Positions 12,310-22,733 of a stretch of 64,000 nucleotides of DNA are shown here, piece by piece. The notes below the pieces were generated by a model that searched no databases, was not told where the DNA came from, and was given only the letters and a program-made list of their open reading frames with translations. The stretch is taken from positions 7,648,745-7,712,744 of the forward strand of contig NC_052404.1 of NCBI RefSeq assembly GCF_009389715.1, written 5' to 3'. Origin of the DNA: Phoenix dactylifera. Its lineage: Eukaryota; Streptophyta; Magnoliopsida; Arecales; Arecaceae. The position numbers and the translations under genes are program-made. The stretch's first letter is position 1; each line of letters opens with the position of its first letter.

Positions 12310-13878
12310 CAACCAGCCGGGGGGCTGGGAGTCCACTCTCTACTTGAGCGCAGGGAGGCATTGGCAACTAGGTTTCTACTGGAGTCGGGGAGCCTCTAGG
12401 CCTCTGTACTGAGGGCGAAGTATGGGGATCCCACTACCTCAGCTGCTTTTCGAGCTGAACGAGGGGCTCATTCATTTGGAGAGAGATATGTGCACATGCC
12501 TCGAGGGTGCTTCCGACGATCAGATGGAAGATTAGGGATGGTCGGACCATTAGTATATTGGAGGACAACTGGCTATCGGTGAGCACACTGCAGGACTAGC
12601 CCACATTGATTGACCATGGGTGGTTGGAGGGTCGCACGGTTAGTGATTTGTTTATTCGGGGGGAGCAGAGATAGGATGCAAATCTGGTCAGGCGGGTGTT
12701 TGATGTGCAGCTTGCTGAGCGGGTATTGTCCTTGCTGGTTTCGATGGAGGCAGTAGCGGACATGAGGGTATGGAGCCAGTCTGGGCGGACGGTAGTGAGC
12801 TCCTGTGACATTTTGAGGATGAGAGGGGGATCGGTGCCTTGGAGATTTCGTGTTCACCCCTGCATCGCACTCTTCGTGTGTAAGGTAGACTGGGGTTGCT
12901 TACCCACTAGGAGTATCCTGGCGAGACGGGGTGTGAGGATAGCTGCAGATTGTGGAGTATGCAAGGGGGCAGAGGAGTCCATCTACCATGTGCTAGTCGA
13001 GTGCCCGCGGGCTTGTCAGATCTGGAGGTGTGCGGGATTCTAGTTTGATCAGGGGCAGAGGTGGTCATCCATTGAGGAGTTCCTGTAGTTTCTGGTGGGC
13101 TCAGTGACAGGGTTTGGGTCGGAGGAGAGAGGGACTCGCATTGCCTACCTGTCTTACCATTCTTGGCTGGAGAGGAATACAAGAGTCTTTGACGATAGCA
13201 GCTCGCCTCCGAGGCGGTGGCGGCCAGAGCATTATCGCATGCGGAGGAGTTTATTAGCACTGCTGAGATTTCACCTACCAGGTTGGCTAGGGATATCTGA
13301 GGCCCCCTTTCTGCTATTGTAGCGTCCAGATATGTCTCCGTATTCCGGGTGCCCCCACCCTCTAGCTTTCTGAAGGTGAACTTTGATGGCAGTGTGGTCG
13401 AGGACAGGCATTGCGGAGGTGCAGGTTTTATCATCAGAGACCATGACTCCAGGTTTGTGGCGGCGGGGGGTCATCAGATCTTCGATTCCTCGGTGGTATG
13501 TGCAAAGCTCAGAGCCGCCTGGGAGAGCATCTCCTATGCCCGACGGAGTTTAGGAGTGGACCGGCTTATTCTAGAGGGCGACTCGGCGACAATCATTGAT
13601 TGGATCCGAGGTCGGGGTTGTGCAGGCAAGGGCAGGCCGCTACTACTTGACATTCGCAGACTACTGCAGGCGTGTAGTACTCATCAGGCCACACATGTTT
13701 TTAGGGAGGCAAATGGTGCTGCTGATTGGATTGCTTCCTATGCGGTGTACCCTTCTGAAGGTTTTGCTTGGAGAGAGCATGACACAGTGCCGAGTTCCTT
13801 TTCTACTTTGTTGTTTTCGAATTTTGTCGGCTGTATTCACACTTGAAGGGTGTGAGCCGCCGAAGTACAAAAAAAAAA
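12310..13878 (+). mobile_element. L1-type LINE 3' fragment with zf-RVT and RNase H, broken
   Basis: It starts at the end of the reverse-transcriptase region with the family-typical RWKIRDGRTISILEDNWL (about 12,520-12,575). A zinc-binding domain follows at about 12,840-13,035 (VDWGCLPTRSILARRGVR, CGVCKGAEESIYHVLVECP). The RNase H domain spans about 13,355-13,770 (PPPSSFLKVNFDGSV, LILEGDSATIIDWI, THVFREANGAADWIASYA). The Glu expected in 'AELRAA' is Lys (AKLRAAWES). In-frame stops split zf-RVT from RNase H, so it is a pseudogene. It ends in a short A run (13,869-13,878), as expected for a retroposed 3' end. No 5' half and no target duplication were found. Confidence 0.85.
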
Positions 13879-13981
13879 GTATTTTCCTACCAATTGTGCC
13901 ACCCAGCCAAAAAAGATGATGCCATCTGCTAGATAATGTTCAACAAAAGCATGATACTGGTTCAAAATTTCTGAAAAATAT

Positions 13982-14460
13982 TAAGGTTGGCGACTGATGA
14001 TCCAACCCATCAATTTGACCCACAAATGATCTGCATGTTTGGATTTGACATAAACATATTGCGGTCATAAAGGGATCAATTCGTCTAGACTTGCTTATTA
14101 AATAGGTTGGATTTAGTTTTAAACTGTTGACCCGTTTAACCCATTCTGATTCGTTTAATAAGTAGGCCGGGTCATCATCCAACTTATTTAACCTATATAA
14201 AATCTGTTTATCTTGTTTGAAACTTGTTTAACCTGTTTCTGACTTATTTAACTCGATCTACTTAGCATGTTTAACCTGTTTAAATCCATCTATCCAATTA
14301 AAAATCAGTTTAACCTTACTTGATTTATTTAATAAATGATTTACGTGGATCGGATCACCTATTTAATCAACATATGGGATTCGGATTGACAATATTTTGA
14401 TGCGACTAGATCTGATCCGACCCATATCTAATCCGATCTAACCAACAATTGCCACTCCTA
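13982..14460. mobile_element. hAT-like MITE, 479 bp
   Basis: Non-coding and rich in repeated 'cctgtttaac' and 'atttaat' words. Degenerate terminal inverted repeats (taaggttggcgac at the left, taggagtggcaat reading inward from the right) are flanked by an 8-bp near-duplication, aaaaatat and gaaaatat. The same family recurs at 19149, 28531 and 42085. An 8-bp target duplication and a TAGGG-like end fit hAT elements (family knowledge). Confidence 0.7.
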
Positions 14461-14839
14461 GAAAATATAGGGTCCTAGTCCAATTTTACTTCCCTCGAAG
14501 TTTCACTAAACCCACTGGAATATTACCAGAAATCTTCAAATTATCCTTCTGTGTGCTGCTGTCTGGATCTCCCATGGAAGCAAAACTATTTCAGCTTCCA
14601 AACAAGTCCAAAAGGGATACCAAGAAAGAGTGGAAGCAGCTTTTTCTGCAACAGCAGAGGATTTACAACAAAACGAAAACAGGAGCATTTTCTTTTCATG
14701 CCCAAAGCATTCATATTAAGTATACAATTGAAGTCAAATGAATTGTATAGTCTCCTCGTAAAGATGTTGCACCTGCACAGTTCCCCTTTGCAAGAGACTA
14801 TATGAACATCTTCAATACAACCTGATGCTGGCTTTGTGT

Positions 14840-14946
14840 CTACTCATCTTCCTCCGCTGGTGGGACATCACTCAAATCCAAACCCTTGACAAGCAACTCT
14901 GATGTAAGGGGCCCTGAAACCCCTGAGGATTGGGAGCCAATCCACT
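14840..14946 (-). pseudogene. Possible orphan terminal exon of an unrecognised gene
   Basis: On the minus strand a good acceptor (ccttttggcag) is followed by an open stretch of 35 codons to a TAG stop. It reads WIGSQSSGVSGPLTSELL and then VKGLDLSDVPPAEEDE. The acidic, proline-containing C-terminus looks like real protein sequence. However, no matching upstream exon was found between here and the repeats beyond 15,490. It may be a leftover 3' exon, a captured gene fragment, or chance. I do not recognise the family. Confidence 0.3.
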
Positions 14947-15485
14947 CTGCCAAAAGGAATAAAAGCAAAGCCAATTTATACATTGCGACTGAAGGAAACA
15001 ATGTAAAATTATTTCTATTTACTAGAGATCTAACTCATATATTGCAACTGTCAATGAAATGCAAAATAGCATGTTATTGTATAGCTCTGGGCAACGCAAG
15101 TGCGAGGATTCACGAGAGTATACGTTTAGTTCCATATCTATTAAGTACTAAGTAGATTTTTGCTAAGAGAAACTGTAGCACGAGCCCATTAGGGCTAACC
15201 ACAAGCCGATCGTAATGTTTGTGAGTAGATTTGAATAGATTTGAATTTTTAGTCTGCCGAGGACATCAGGGCTTAAATGAAGGGAATATTTGATAATCCA
15301 TAATAATACCTTCTAGCTGGTCTTTTCTGCATGATCACTGATGATGGCCACATTACATGGATTGGACCTCTCCCATCCATGCACAAAATTGGTGAGCATC
15401 TGATCTCAAAGAGGATAGAGGAATAGGAAGAGTTTTCATGGAGGGTAAAATATAGGAGAGCGACGGCAAACCATGGGTGACTACA
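14947..15485. other. Intergenic stretch, nothing recognised
   Basis: No domain, RNA gene or clear repeat. If the exon at 14,840-14,946 belongs to a gene, its missing exons should lie here or beyond, but I could not find them. Confidence 0.35.
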
Positions 15486-15489
15486 GACC

Positions 15490-16110
15490 ATGTTGGCCCA
15501 AAATCCAACAATTCGGCTTGGCGGTGAAAGGATTTGGCCCAAGTTAGTTTCAGGCCATTGGAATGGGCCTCAGTTCAAAAATTGAAAACTCAAGCGAGTT
15601 GTACGGGGATTAAATTCGATTAGCCCGACTGGCCTTTTGGTACGTGACTGTACTTATGCTCTTCGAGATAGCAGACTATCTTGCCAGTTCTTCTCAACAA
15701 GCATAGTGTTGAGGTCAAGGGAGATCGGGCTCCGGCCCACGCGTCGAACGCTACGGGAGGATTTTCCGCCCTCCGACCTCACTATTGATGAGATCAAGGA
15801 AGGTCGGCCTTCGGCCCGCGCGTTTAGCGCTATGGGGGGTATGCCGCTCTCCGACCTCATCTCCATCGGTCTCAGACAGCAGAGGTGATTGCTTCTTTTC
15901 AGAGGTATTGTCCGCTTTGGGAAGTACGTACGTATCTCGCAATGCATGTTGTGTGTAGCTCTTAATGGGCAATATTTTCCTCACAAACGGCTTTGTCCTT
16001 TCTTAAAAGGACCCTCTGAAGAGAAAGGGGTTGCTCCCCTCCATATAAGGAACAGATCTCTCCGCTATTTAGTCGATGTGGGACTAAATTCGGATCCTTT
16101 ATTCCCACAA
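15490..16110 (+). mobile_element. Probable solo LTR of an LTR retrotransposon (fossil)
   Basis: The segment opens with tgttggcccaaaatccaaca. It carries a GC-rich internal tandem repeat and has a promoter-like 'ccatataagg' near 16,041. It closes with 'gatgtgggactaaat' and 'cccacaaca', the arrangement common at 3' ends of plant LTRs. No internal coding region or second LTR was found and no target duplication could be confirmed, so the ends are approximate. An old relic, judged by style only. Confidence 0.35.
15715..15872. repeat. Two-unit tandem repeat of about 79 bp, GC-rich
   Basis: The two units begin tcaaggga and tcaaggaa at 15,715 and 15,794. They share 'ggcccacgcgt/ggcccgcgcgt' and 'cgccctccgacctca/cgctctccgacctca' at matching positions. 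They lie inside the probable solo LTR, where short tandem units are common. Confidence 0.65.
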
Positions 16111-16290
16111 CACATCATTTTGGACGAGAATTTTTCTCCTCGTTTGGAGCATCCTCCTTGTGCATATGCTGCAAGTGTTTCTTTCCTTTGATTGTAGTAG
16201 TTATATCACTCCTTGTAACCAAAAAATATAAAAATAGGACTCCTTGCAATCCAATCAAAGACCAAAGCAAATTTTGGCGTGGGCTTGACC

Positions 16291-16663
16291 AAGAATATTA
16301 AACTTTTTTTTTGGTAAAAGAATAGGAGGGGAGGGGGAGGGACCAGCCCACCCGCGTAGCAGCCCCATTACTGAGCCCCCCTTCCACTAGGGAATGTTCG
16401 ATACAGGTCGCAGGTTTCGCGTGCCTTCCCCGACCCGTGGGCTCACCCCACTGGGTTCACCGCCTCACGTGTGGGTACGTCACCCCAGTGCCACCTTGGT
16501 ACAAGTGGAAGGAAAGCATAACCGCCAACAAGCCAGCCGAGCGTGGGGCATCCGGTCCCCTAATTTAATCGACGCCCGTGCGTTTCGAACCCGGGCAACT
16601 TGGGCGGAATTATCGCCCCCTTACCACCAGGCTACTACCTTGGTGGCAAGAATATTAAACTTT
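16291..16663 (-). mobile_element. tRNA-derived SINE with 15-16 bp target-site duplication
   Basis: The element body is about 16,307-16,647 on the minus strand. Its 5' end (high coordinate) reads like a tRNA: an A-box-like tagcctggtggtaag is followed by a B-box-like gggttcgaaacg about 35 bp later. The 3' end is a run of A (a T run at 16,303-16,312 on the given strand). The direct repeat aagaatattaaactt flanks it on both sides (16,291-16,305 and 16,648-16,662), with one more matching T. Pol III promoter boxes, a body of about 340 bp, an A tail and long target duplications together define a SINE. The family (Au-like or other) cannot be set without a library search. Confidence 0.85.
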
Positions 16664-17055
16664 CACTACTTCCTATATTCCAATCATCTATCACTTGGTA
16701 CAGTGCATCTGCCCCGTAAGCATAGCCTTTTACTACCTAAACGTTTTTTTTTTTTTTTGATAAAATCAGCATTTCATAAAACTCTCAAATAGATACAGCC
16801 AACCAAATCAAAAGAAAAAAAATGGTACAAGAAAAAAGAAACATCAACAGCTCTAGTCCAAATAAACTTTCACGGCTTTCATTATGTAAATGCTAAACCG
16901 ACTTCATTAGTTGCCTAATGAATTTTTATTACCCAGTATTTTTTTTTATGCAATGATTATGGCTTATATCATGTTTTTTTCTTTTTGACTCCTTGGCCTA
17001 GTTTAGAGTGATGACCTAATGCCTCAAATTATTATTATTTTTTTTTCCTAAGGTG
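16664..17055. other. Intergenic stretch with poly-T
   Basis: A T run at about 16,745-16,759 followed by gataaaatcagcatttcata resembles the tail of a retroposed element in minus orientation, but no body or target duplication could be assigned. Nothing else was recognised. Confidence 0.35.
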
Positions 17056-17290
17056 GGTGGATCATACCTGACGATTACGGATGCACCCAATAAAATCAAA
17101 AAACAAAATACCGTAAAGTGTCAGGGGCAACTTCCCATCACCAACCCACAAGAAACTACTGAAGTGACTGGCTACATAAGCAGCCACCCAATCTGCAACC
17201 CCATTAGCTTCATGAAATACATGTTTGGCCTGAAAGATCTCTTCATCTCTCACCATTGCTCAGATATCTCGGAGCAAAGAGCGAACGCAA
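17056..17290 (-). mobile_element. Short LINE 3' fragment (RNase H C-terminal part)
   Basis: On the minus strand it reads EIFQAKHVFHEANGVADWVA and then YGILFFDFIGCIRN. That is the last part of the same RNase H type as in the LINE pieces at 11.3-13.9 kb, including the HEAN..ADW motif with the fourth catalytic Asp. Only the tail of the domain is left. Confidence 0.7.
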
Positions 17291-18423
17291 CTATGAGTCT
17301 CTCTACACTATGGAGCTCAAAATACCTCAAAGTATTTTCGAAATCAGCATATCTAACATGGATAAAACATTCCCTATGTCACCTCTACACTACGATTAGA
17401 AAATTAAGTCCACGACGTCTCGTGGCACTTCTACTGCTTTGCCGTAAATTTGAAGCTATCTATAGCTAACCTAGAGTGACACGAGGCGCCCAAATTGCAA
17501 TTCTGGTCTTGAATACACCTAAACCACATCTCCTGCATCCACATCGTCGTTGCTAAGAAATTTCAAGATACAAGGATAAGGGCGGTCCCACAAAAAAATT
17601 ACGTGGCATCGTCAACTTCTTCCCCATGAAGCAACCCTTGGTCTCCTTGCATAAAAATGGACCTACCCCCTTGTCTTTTCTTTTCCAATATGGGAATGCC
17701 TCCACGTCGCTTCGCTTTGTCGGCACCGTCATTCGTCCCTCGAAATATTTTTGCATTTCTCGCGAGGCGGTGACAGTAGCTGGCCTCTCTATCATCATCC
17801 AATTTCGATTCAACGGCAAGATTTTGAGTGTACAGTGGCATTCACGTGTGCCGGATTTAAATATTAAGCAGGGATTGAATTCTTTGGCTTTGAATTCCAT
17901 GGCCGGTGCCCGGATTTTAATGCCGTTTTATATCATGGGTCCCAAAAGAGACTAGGTATAGATGGAATATTCTATCCTCCTGGTCCGATCACCGCATCGT
18001 TCAGTCCATCCAGCGTAATTCTGGATGGTGAACAGGTAAGAAGGGCGGTGGCGGTTGGCTAGCCCCGGTGGTCGGTCACGCGACCGCGACCCCGGGAGAT
18101 CCGCGCGAAGGTGCGGGACTGACACGTGCCATCTCGACAGCCTCTAAGGAATGGAATACATATGCCACGGATCTCGCCGACTAATGTGGACCGCTAGTTA
18201 CGGCGTCCTCGAACCTCCCATGTCTCCCATCCCTCTCGATCTATGTCGCCTTAAAAAAAACCCTCGCGCGGTGATATCGCGCCACGCGTACTGGGCATGT
18301 AGTAGCCTTCGCGCCACCTATTGATCAAGATTCGAATATTGTGATCAGATTTATGTTGGAGATCCAAGGTAGACGGCCATGATCGTCCGTGGAAATCTAT
18401 GGACACCTGAGACTAATCTCGCC
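17291..18423. other. Intergenic stretch left of the tandem duplication
   Basis: Moderately GC-rich between about 17,990 and 18,240. Open frames on both strands at about 17,553-17,955 overlap and show no known domain. No gene is supported. It ends at the left breakpoint of duplication unit A. Confidence 0.4.
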
Positions 18424-18809
18424 GAATCTTACGGCTGGCACGTATTCGAACTACCCATGTCGGTAGACCTTGCACGTCAATTGCAAGCTAACGGCAGGAA
18501 CGTAGAGAGGGACATAAAACTTTACGACCGCAGGTTCAAGTCGACTAACCTAGACCAGCGATACTGACAAATCCAATCTGTTCAAAACAAATATAATTTT
18601 TCAGTTCTGTCTGGTCTTACTTTATTTTTTTATTTTTCAAAAGAAATCCATTTTTTTATTTTTTATTTTTAAATATAAAATATATTTGATGTAATCAATT
18701 ATTTTATAAATATGATCTCCATGGCCTACATGATGATAGTGATGGTAAAGATAATCAATGCTATAGTGATGGTGTTAATAGTGGAGATGAATGTTGGTGA
18801 CGCGGCGAT

Positions 18810-19090
18810 GTAGAAAGAAGAAGTTTCTTTCCCTCGATTACAAGAAGTTCCTTTTCGAAGAACTACTGAAGCATCAACAAGAAAGCTCTTCTGTAGAAAA
18901 GTACACCGTCCGATTCCATGAGTTGATGATTCGCAGCAACCTCATAGAGACGGAGCGATAGTCCCTAACTTGGTACCAATCCGGGCTGAGGGACGACATC
19001 AAAAAGGAGCTGATGACGACGCGTATCTTTAGTCTAGAGGAGGCATACCAACTTGTGTATTTTCATATCCACATTATTGATGATGCATGG
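18810..19090 (+). mobile_element. Gypsy-type gag fossil, copy in unit A
   Basis: This is the counterpart of the gag-like stretch at 28,198-28,480 and is part of the duplicated unit. Broken, with several breaks. No LTRs or other parts of an element adjoin it, so it predates the duplication as a fragment. Confidence 0.5.
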
Positions 19091-19148
19091 CATCAATAAT
19101 GTGGGTATGATGGCAATGATGATGATGGTAATACAGTGGAGGCTCTAG

Positions 19149-19676
19149 TAGAGACGACAATTTATGATTTGAGCCGTCAACTTGATTTGCGAACAATCTG
19201 TTTTAAGCAAGTTTGGGTTTAATATAAATAGGTTTAAATTATAAATGGACTAATTCGTCTAAACTTATTTATTAATTGGGTTGGGTTCATGTTTAAACTT
19301 TTGACCTATTTAACTTATTTAATAATTGGGTCAGGTCATAATCCGATCCATCTAACCTGTTTAAAATATGTTTAACCAGTTTAAAACCCGCTCAATCTGT
19401 TTATAACCTGTTTAACTCAACCCGCTTAACATGTTTAATTTATTTAAATCTATTTAATCAGTTAAAAACCTATCTAATTCGTTTAACCTGACTTGATTTA
19501 TTTAATAAATGAGTTATGTGGACTGGATCGGATTATCTTTTTAATAGATAGGTCGGATTTAGATTTAAAATTTTGATCTATTTAATAAATAGATCGTTTT
19601 GGGTTGATAAAATTTTGGTCTAATCTACATTTAACTCGATCATATCTGACTTGACTCGATCCAATTGTCCCCTCTA
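19149..19676. mobile_element. hAT-like MITE, 528 bp (unit A copy)
   Basis: Terminal inverted repeats tagagacgacaatt and (from the right end) tagaggggacaatt are flanked by a degenerate 8-bp duplication, ggctctag and agctttag. The interior is the 'cctgtttaac'-rich type shared with 13,982-14,460. Unit B holds the allelic copy at 28,531-29,059 with the same flanks, so insertion came before the tandem duplication. Confidence 0.75.
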
Positions 19677-20092
19677 AGCTTTAGGGGGGGCGACAATATG
19701 TGCAGATGGTGGCAAAGATTATAATGGTTGTCGTAGCAACATCGTAGTCGTTATGGTATAGACAATGATGACTAATTATGGTCTTTTTCAAAATAATAAG
19801 AATGATAGTCGTAGCACCAGAAAAATTGTATTGGTGAGGTATAAGTTTTTTATTTTAAACTTAGCAAAATTAATATTTATTATTGTTATTTAAAATATTT
19901 TTAAATAATAAAAATTAGAATATTTTATGCCAGTTCTTATAATTTATTTTATAAATAATAAAAATAATAATAATAATAATGATACCAAACAGCCGTTAAT
20001 CTTGAACGATCCGTTAACCGGTATTGGAGGTCCAGGCGGGAGGGCTCCAAAGTTGTAGCCTTTTCTTTACTTTCCAAAAATATCCCTTTCAC

Positions 20093-20253
20093 GAACATTC
20101 CCGGAACCGTCCTGCAACCGCTCGATCCAACACATCCAACACGTGTACGGTACATCCCAAACCACCGTGAAAAGCTACAGACAAAATAATCCATCTTTCC
20201 GCATTTTCAATTATACGGTGGGCCCTCCCGCTCCTCCTCCCCGCGGTTATTTA
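20093..20253 (+). promoter_or_regulatory. Promoter of GolS copy A: HSE-like, G-box/ABRE and TATA-like sites
   Basis: A heat-shock-element half pair gaacattc (GAAnnTTC) lies at 20,093-20,100, with a near third unit ggaa just after. A G-box/ABRE core CACGTG within acacgtgt lies at 20,140-20,145, and a TATA-like ttattta at 20,247-20,253. All sit 180-340 bp before the start codon and are kept in copy B. Galactinol synthases are known to respond to heat-shock factors, ABA, drought and cold. The link here is an inference from motifs only. Confidence 0.5.
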
Positions 20254-20431
20254 TGACCCCCGAATCCCCCACTTTGAAAGGACACACAGCTCACAAGTTC
20301 CCCGATCCCTTCGAGTTCTTACTACTGCTTCTCTGATCTACTAAAGCTGTCAAGCTTTCTCTCTTTTGTTCGTTCTTCCCGAGCCTCCCCCTCCTCCTCT
20401 TTTCTTTAGTTCTCTTCGTTCGTTTTCTGCG

Positions 20432-21797
20432 ATGGCGCCAGAGATCGTCAGGAAGCTGGCGGCGATGGCCGGCCGATATGGAAAGCCGGCGGCGAAGACG
20501 CAGGCCAGGAGGGCGTACGTGACGTTCCTCGCCGGAGACGGCGATTATTGGAAGGGCGTGGTGGGGCTGGCCAAGGGTTTGAGGAAGGTGAGGTCGGCGT
20601 ACCAGCTGGTGGTGGCGGTCCTGCCGGACGTGCCGGAGGACCACCGCCGGATCCTCCGCTCCCAGGGCTGCCTCGTCCGCGAGATCGAGCCCGTCTACCC
20701 TCCTGAGAACCAGACCCAGTTCGCCATGGCTTACTACGTAATCAACTACTCCAAGCTCCGTATCTGGGAGGTAATCTCACCGCCTCTTCTCCGTCCTTTT
20801 GGCACGTGATATGGGCTGCCGCGTTGCATGCGTCCCTCGTGGCATTTTCGTAATAAAAACAGAATCTTGTAGCCTACGACGACTGTCTTATTCTGAATAT
20901 GGTATTGGTATATGGTGTGCAGTTCGTGGAGTACCAGAAGATGATATACCTGGACGCGGATATCCAGGTATATGATAACATCGACCACCTCTTCGACCTC
21001 CCGGATGGAAACTTCTATGCGGTGATGGATTGCTTCTGCGAGAAGACGTGGAGTCACACGCCGCAGTACCAGATCGGGTACTGCCAGCAGTGCCCGGATA
21101 AGGTATCCTGGCCGGAGGACAAGCTGGGTCCCCCTCCGGCGCTCTACTTCAACGCCGGAATGTTCGTCCACGAGCCCAGCCTCGCCACCGCCGAGTGTCT
21201 TCTCAAGACCCTCAAGTCCACTACCCCCACCTCTTTTGCGGAACAGGTAATCCCGGACTCCTTTTTCGTCTATTACGCAAATCGCAAGGGCTTTTGTGTG
21301 AATTGGTACGAATTTTTATATATTTTCTGGGTGCAGGACTTTTTGAACATGTTCTTTAAGGATATTTACAAGCCGATCGCTGGGGTTTACAATTTGGTCC
21401 TCGCGATGCTGTGGAGGCACCCGGAGAACGTGGAGCTGGAAAAGCTCAAGGTGGTCCACTACTGCGCTGCGGTACGTTTGATGAATTCCTGACCGTCTGA
21501 TAAATCTAATGGTTGTTGCTTTGAGCTTCGCGCTGATGATGATGGGTGAATTTTATTTTTTATTTTTGGATGCAGGGTTCGAAGCCGTGGAGGTACACCG
21601 GGAAGGAGGCAAACATGGACCGGGAGGACATCAAGATGCTGGTGAAGAAGTGGTGGGATATTTATAACGACGAGTCGCTGGACTACAAGGGGCCGGCGGT
21701 GGTGGAGGTGGCGCAGGATGAGTTGAAGCAGCCACTCCTGGCGGTGCTGTCGGAGGCTGGGGTAGTGCATTACGTCACTGCGCCCTCGGCCGCATGA
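20432..21797 (+). CDS. GolS: Galactinol synthase, copy A
   Basis: Four exons, 20432-20770, 20923-21246, 21337-21471 and 21576-21797, joined at GT-AG sites in phase, encode 339 aa. The enzyme (GT8 family, Mn-dependent, cytosolic) moves galactose from UDP-galactose to myo-inositol, giving galactinol for raffinose-family oligosaccharides. The sequence shows AYVTFLAGDGDYWKGVVGLA near residue 28, the metal-binding DxD in YLDADIQVYD (D124, D126), the FNAGMFVHEP motif, and HYCAAGSKPW (H262 to W271). It ends in APSAA, the C-terminal pentapeptide typical of plant galactinol synthases. Length and exon pattern are normal and no lesion is seen. Exons are GC-rich against AT-rich surroundings. Compared with copy B I count 7 base differences in the coding sequence and 3 amino-acid differences (C/S in the LATAE[C/S]LLK context, D/N in KWW[D/N]IYN, V/A in PA[V/A]VEV). 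Confidence 0.97.
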
Positions 21798-22733
21798 CGT
21801 GGAAAATGGTGGAAGTGGATGTAGGTGCAGGGTTGAGCCGCACTTTCCATTTTATATCTCTTTTGGAAAAATAGGATGTTTTTTGTATAGAATATGCTTT
21901 GTGCATTGTGCAGTGAAGCTCGAGTCACTGTGAACATGTGTAATTGATACATAACATATGTTTGTATGTAATAGATTGATACATAACATATGTTCGTATG
22001 TAATGGATTGACAAAAGAAAAGAAAAAAAAATGGTACAACTAATTTTCTTTGATGGTGCAATCAATGATCTTCTTTTCTTTTGGGCAGACTGGGTAATGA
22101 ATGAGCTTTGTTAACAATTTGGAGTTCATGGTGTATGTTATGATCTCCCTTCTCTGATTTAAAATTTATGCGGAAGCGCTGCTCTCAATGAATGTTAATG
22201 ATTTGCACGGATCCTTTGGCCTGAAGCCATGTACAGTATGAGTGATTATAAGTCGTAAGGAGTGATTATTATGAGATTTACTAGAACTTAGGGGGACTGT
22301 GGATTCTATGATTCCCATCTGGGAGGTGATCATCCCTGATGTATATTTTAATCCATTCTTTTCTTTTCCTTCGCCAGGGATCCTTCTTAGTTCTCGCCAC
22401 AAAACATTAGAAACAAACCTTCCATCACAGTTGGTAACTGACTATAACTAAAAACACCGGAATTTTAGTTTTGAACTTGTCACAAATAGTTTTGGAGAAC
22501 AGTGCCAAAACAATGATTCTACCAACTGGCTTTGCCCCAAACTGCTATTTGTTTAGGTGCTAATCCTGTTTGCTAAAGATCGTCTATATGATAATATAAC
22601 CAACAATTGTTAGTTTCACCAAAGGAAAAACCAAAAAAGCAAGGGTTAGATGCATGCAAGGTTGCAACCGGTGAAATCGTTTGATAAGTGTAATTTTTCT
22701 AATGTCCACTATATGTTCATCTATGATTCATGG
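21798..22733. other. 3' flank of GolS copy A
   Basis: It holds the 3' UTR (polyadenylation site not fixed) and a short direct repeat, gattgatacataacatatgt, near 21,945-22,010. It is nearly identical to 31,172-32,113 in unit B. No further gene is seen. The stretch ends at the 5-bp target site catgg of the LTR element. Confidence 0.6.

Noticed and set aside
11300-13878. A single LINE with a 5' inversion made by twin priming
   Set aside because: Both arms contain the same 3' RNase H region, whereas twin priming would invert a different, upstream part. Two separate insertions fit better.
20291-21770. Minus-strand open frames of 89-141 codons opposite the GolS exons (same pattern at 29,665-31,144)
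   Set aside because: They are antisense shadows of GC-rich codons of the GolS exons and have no domain or exon structure of their own.
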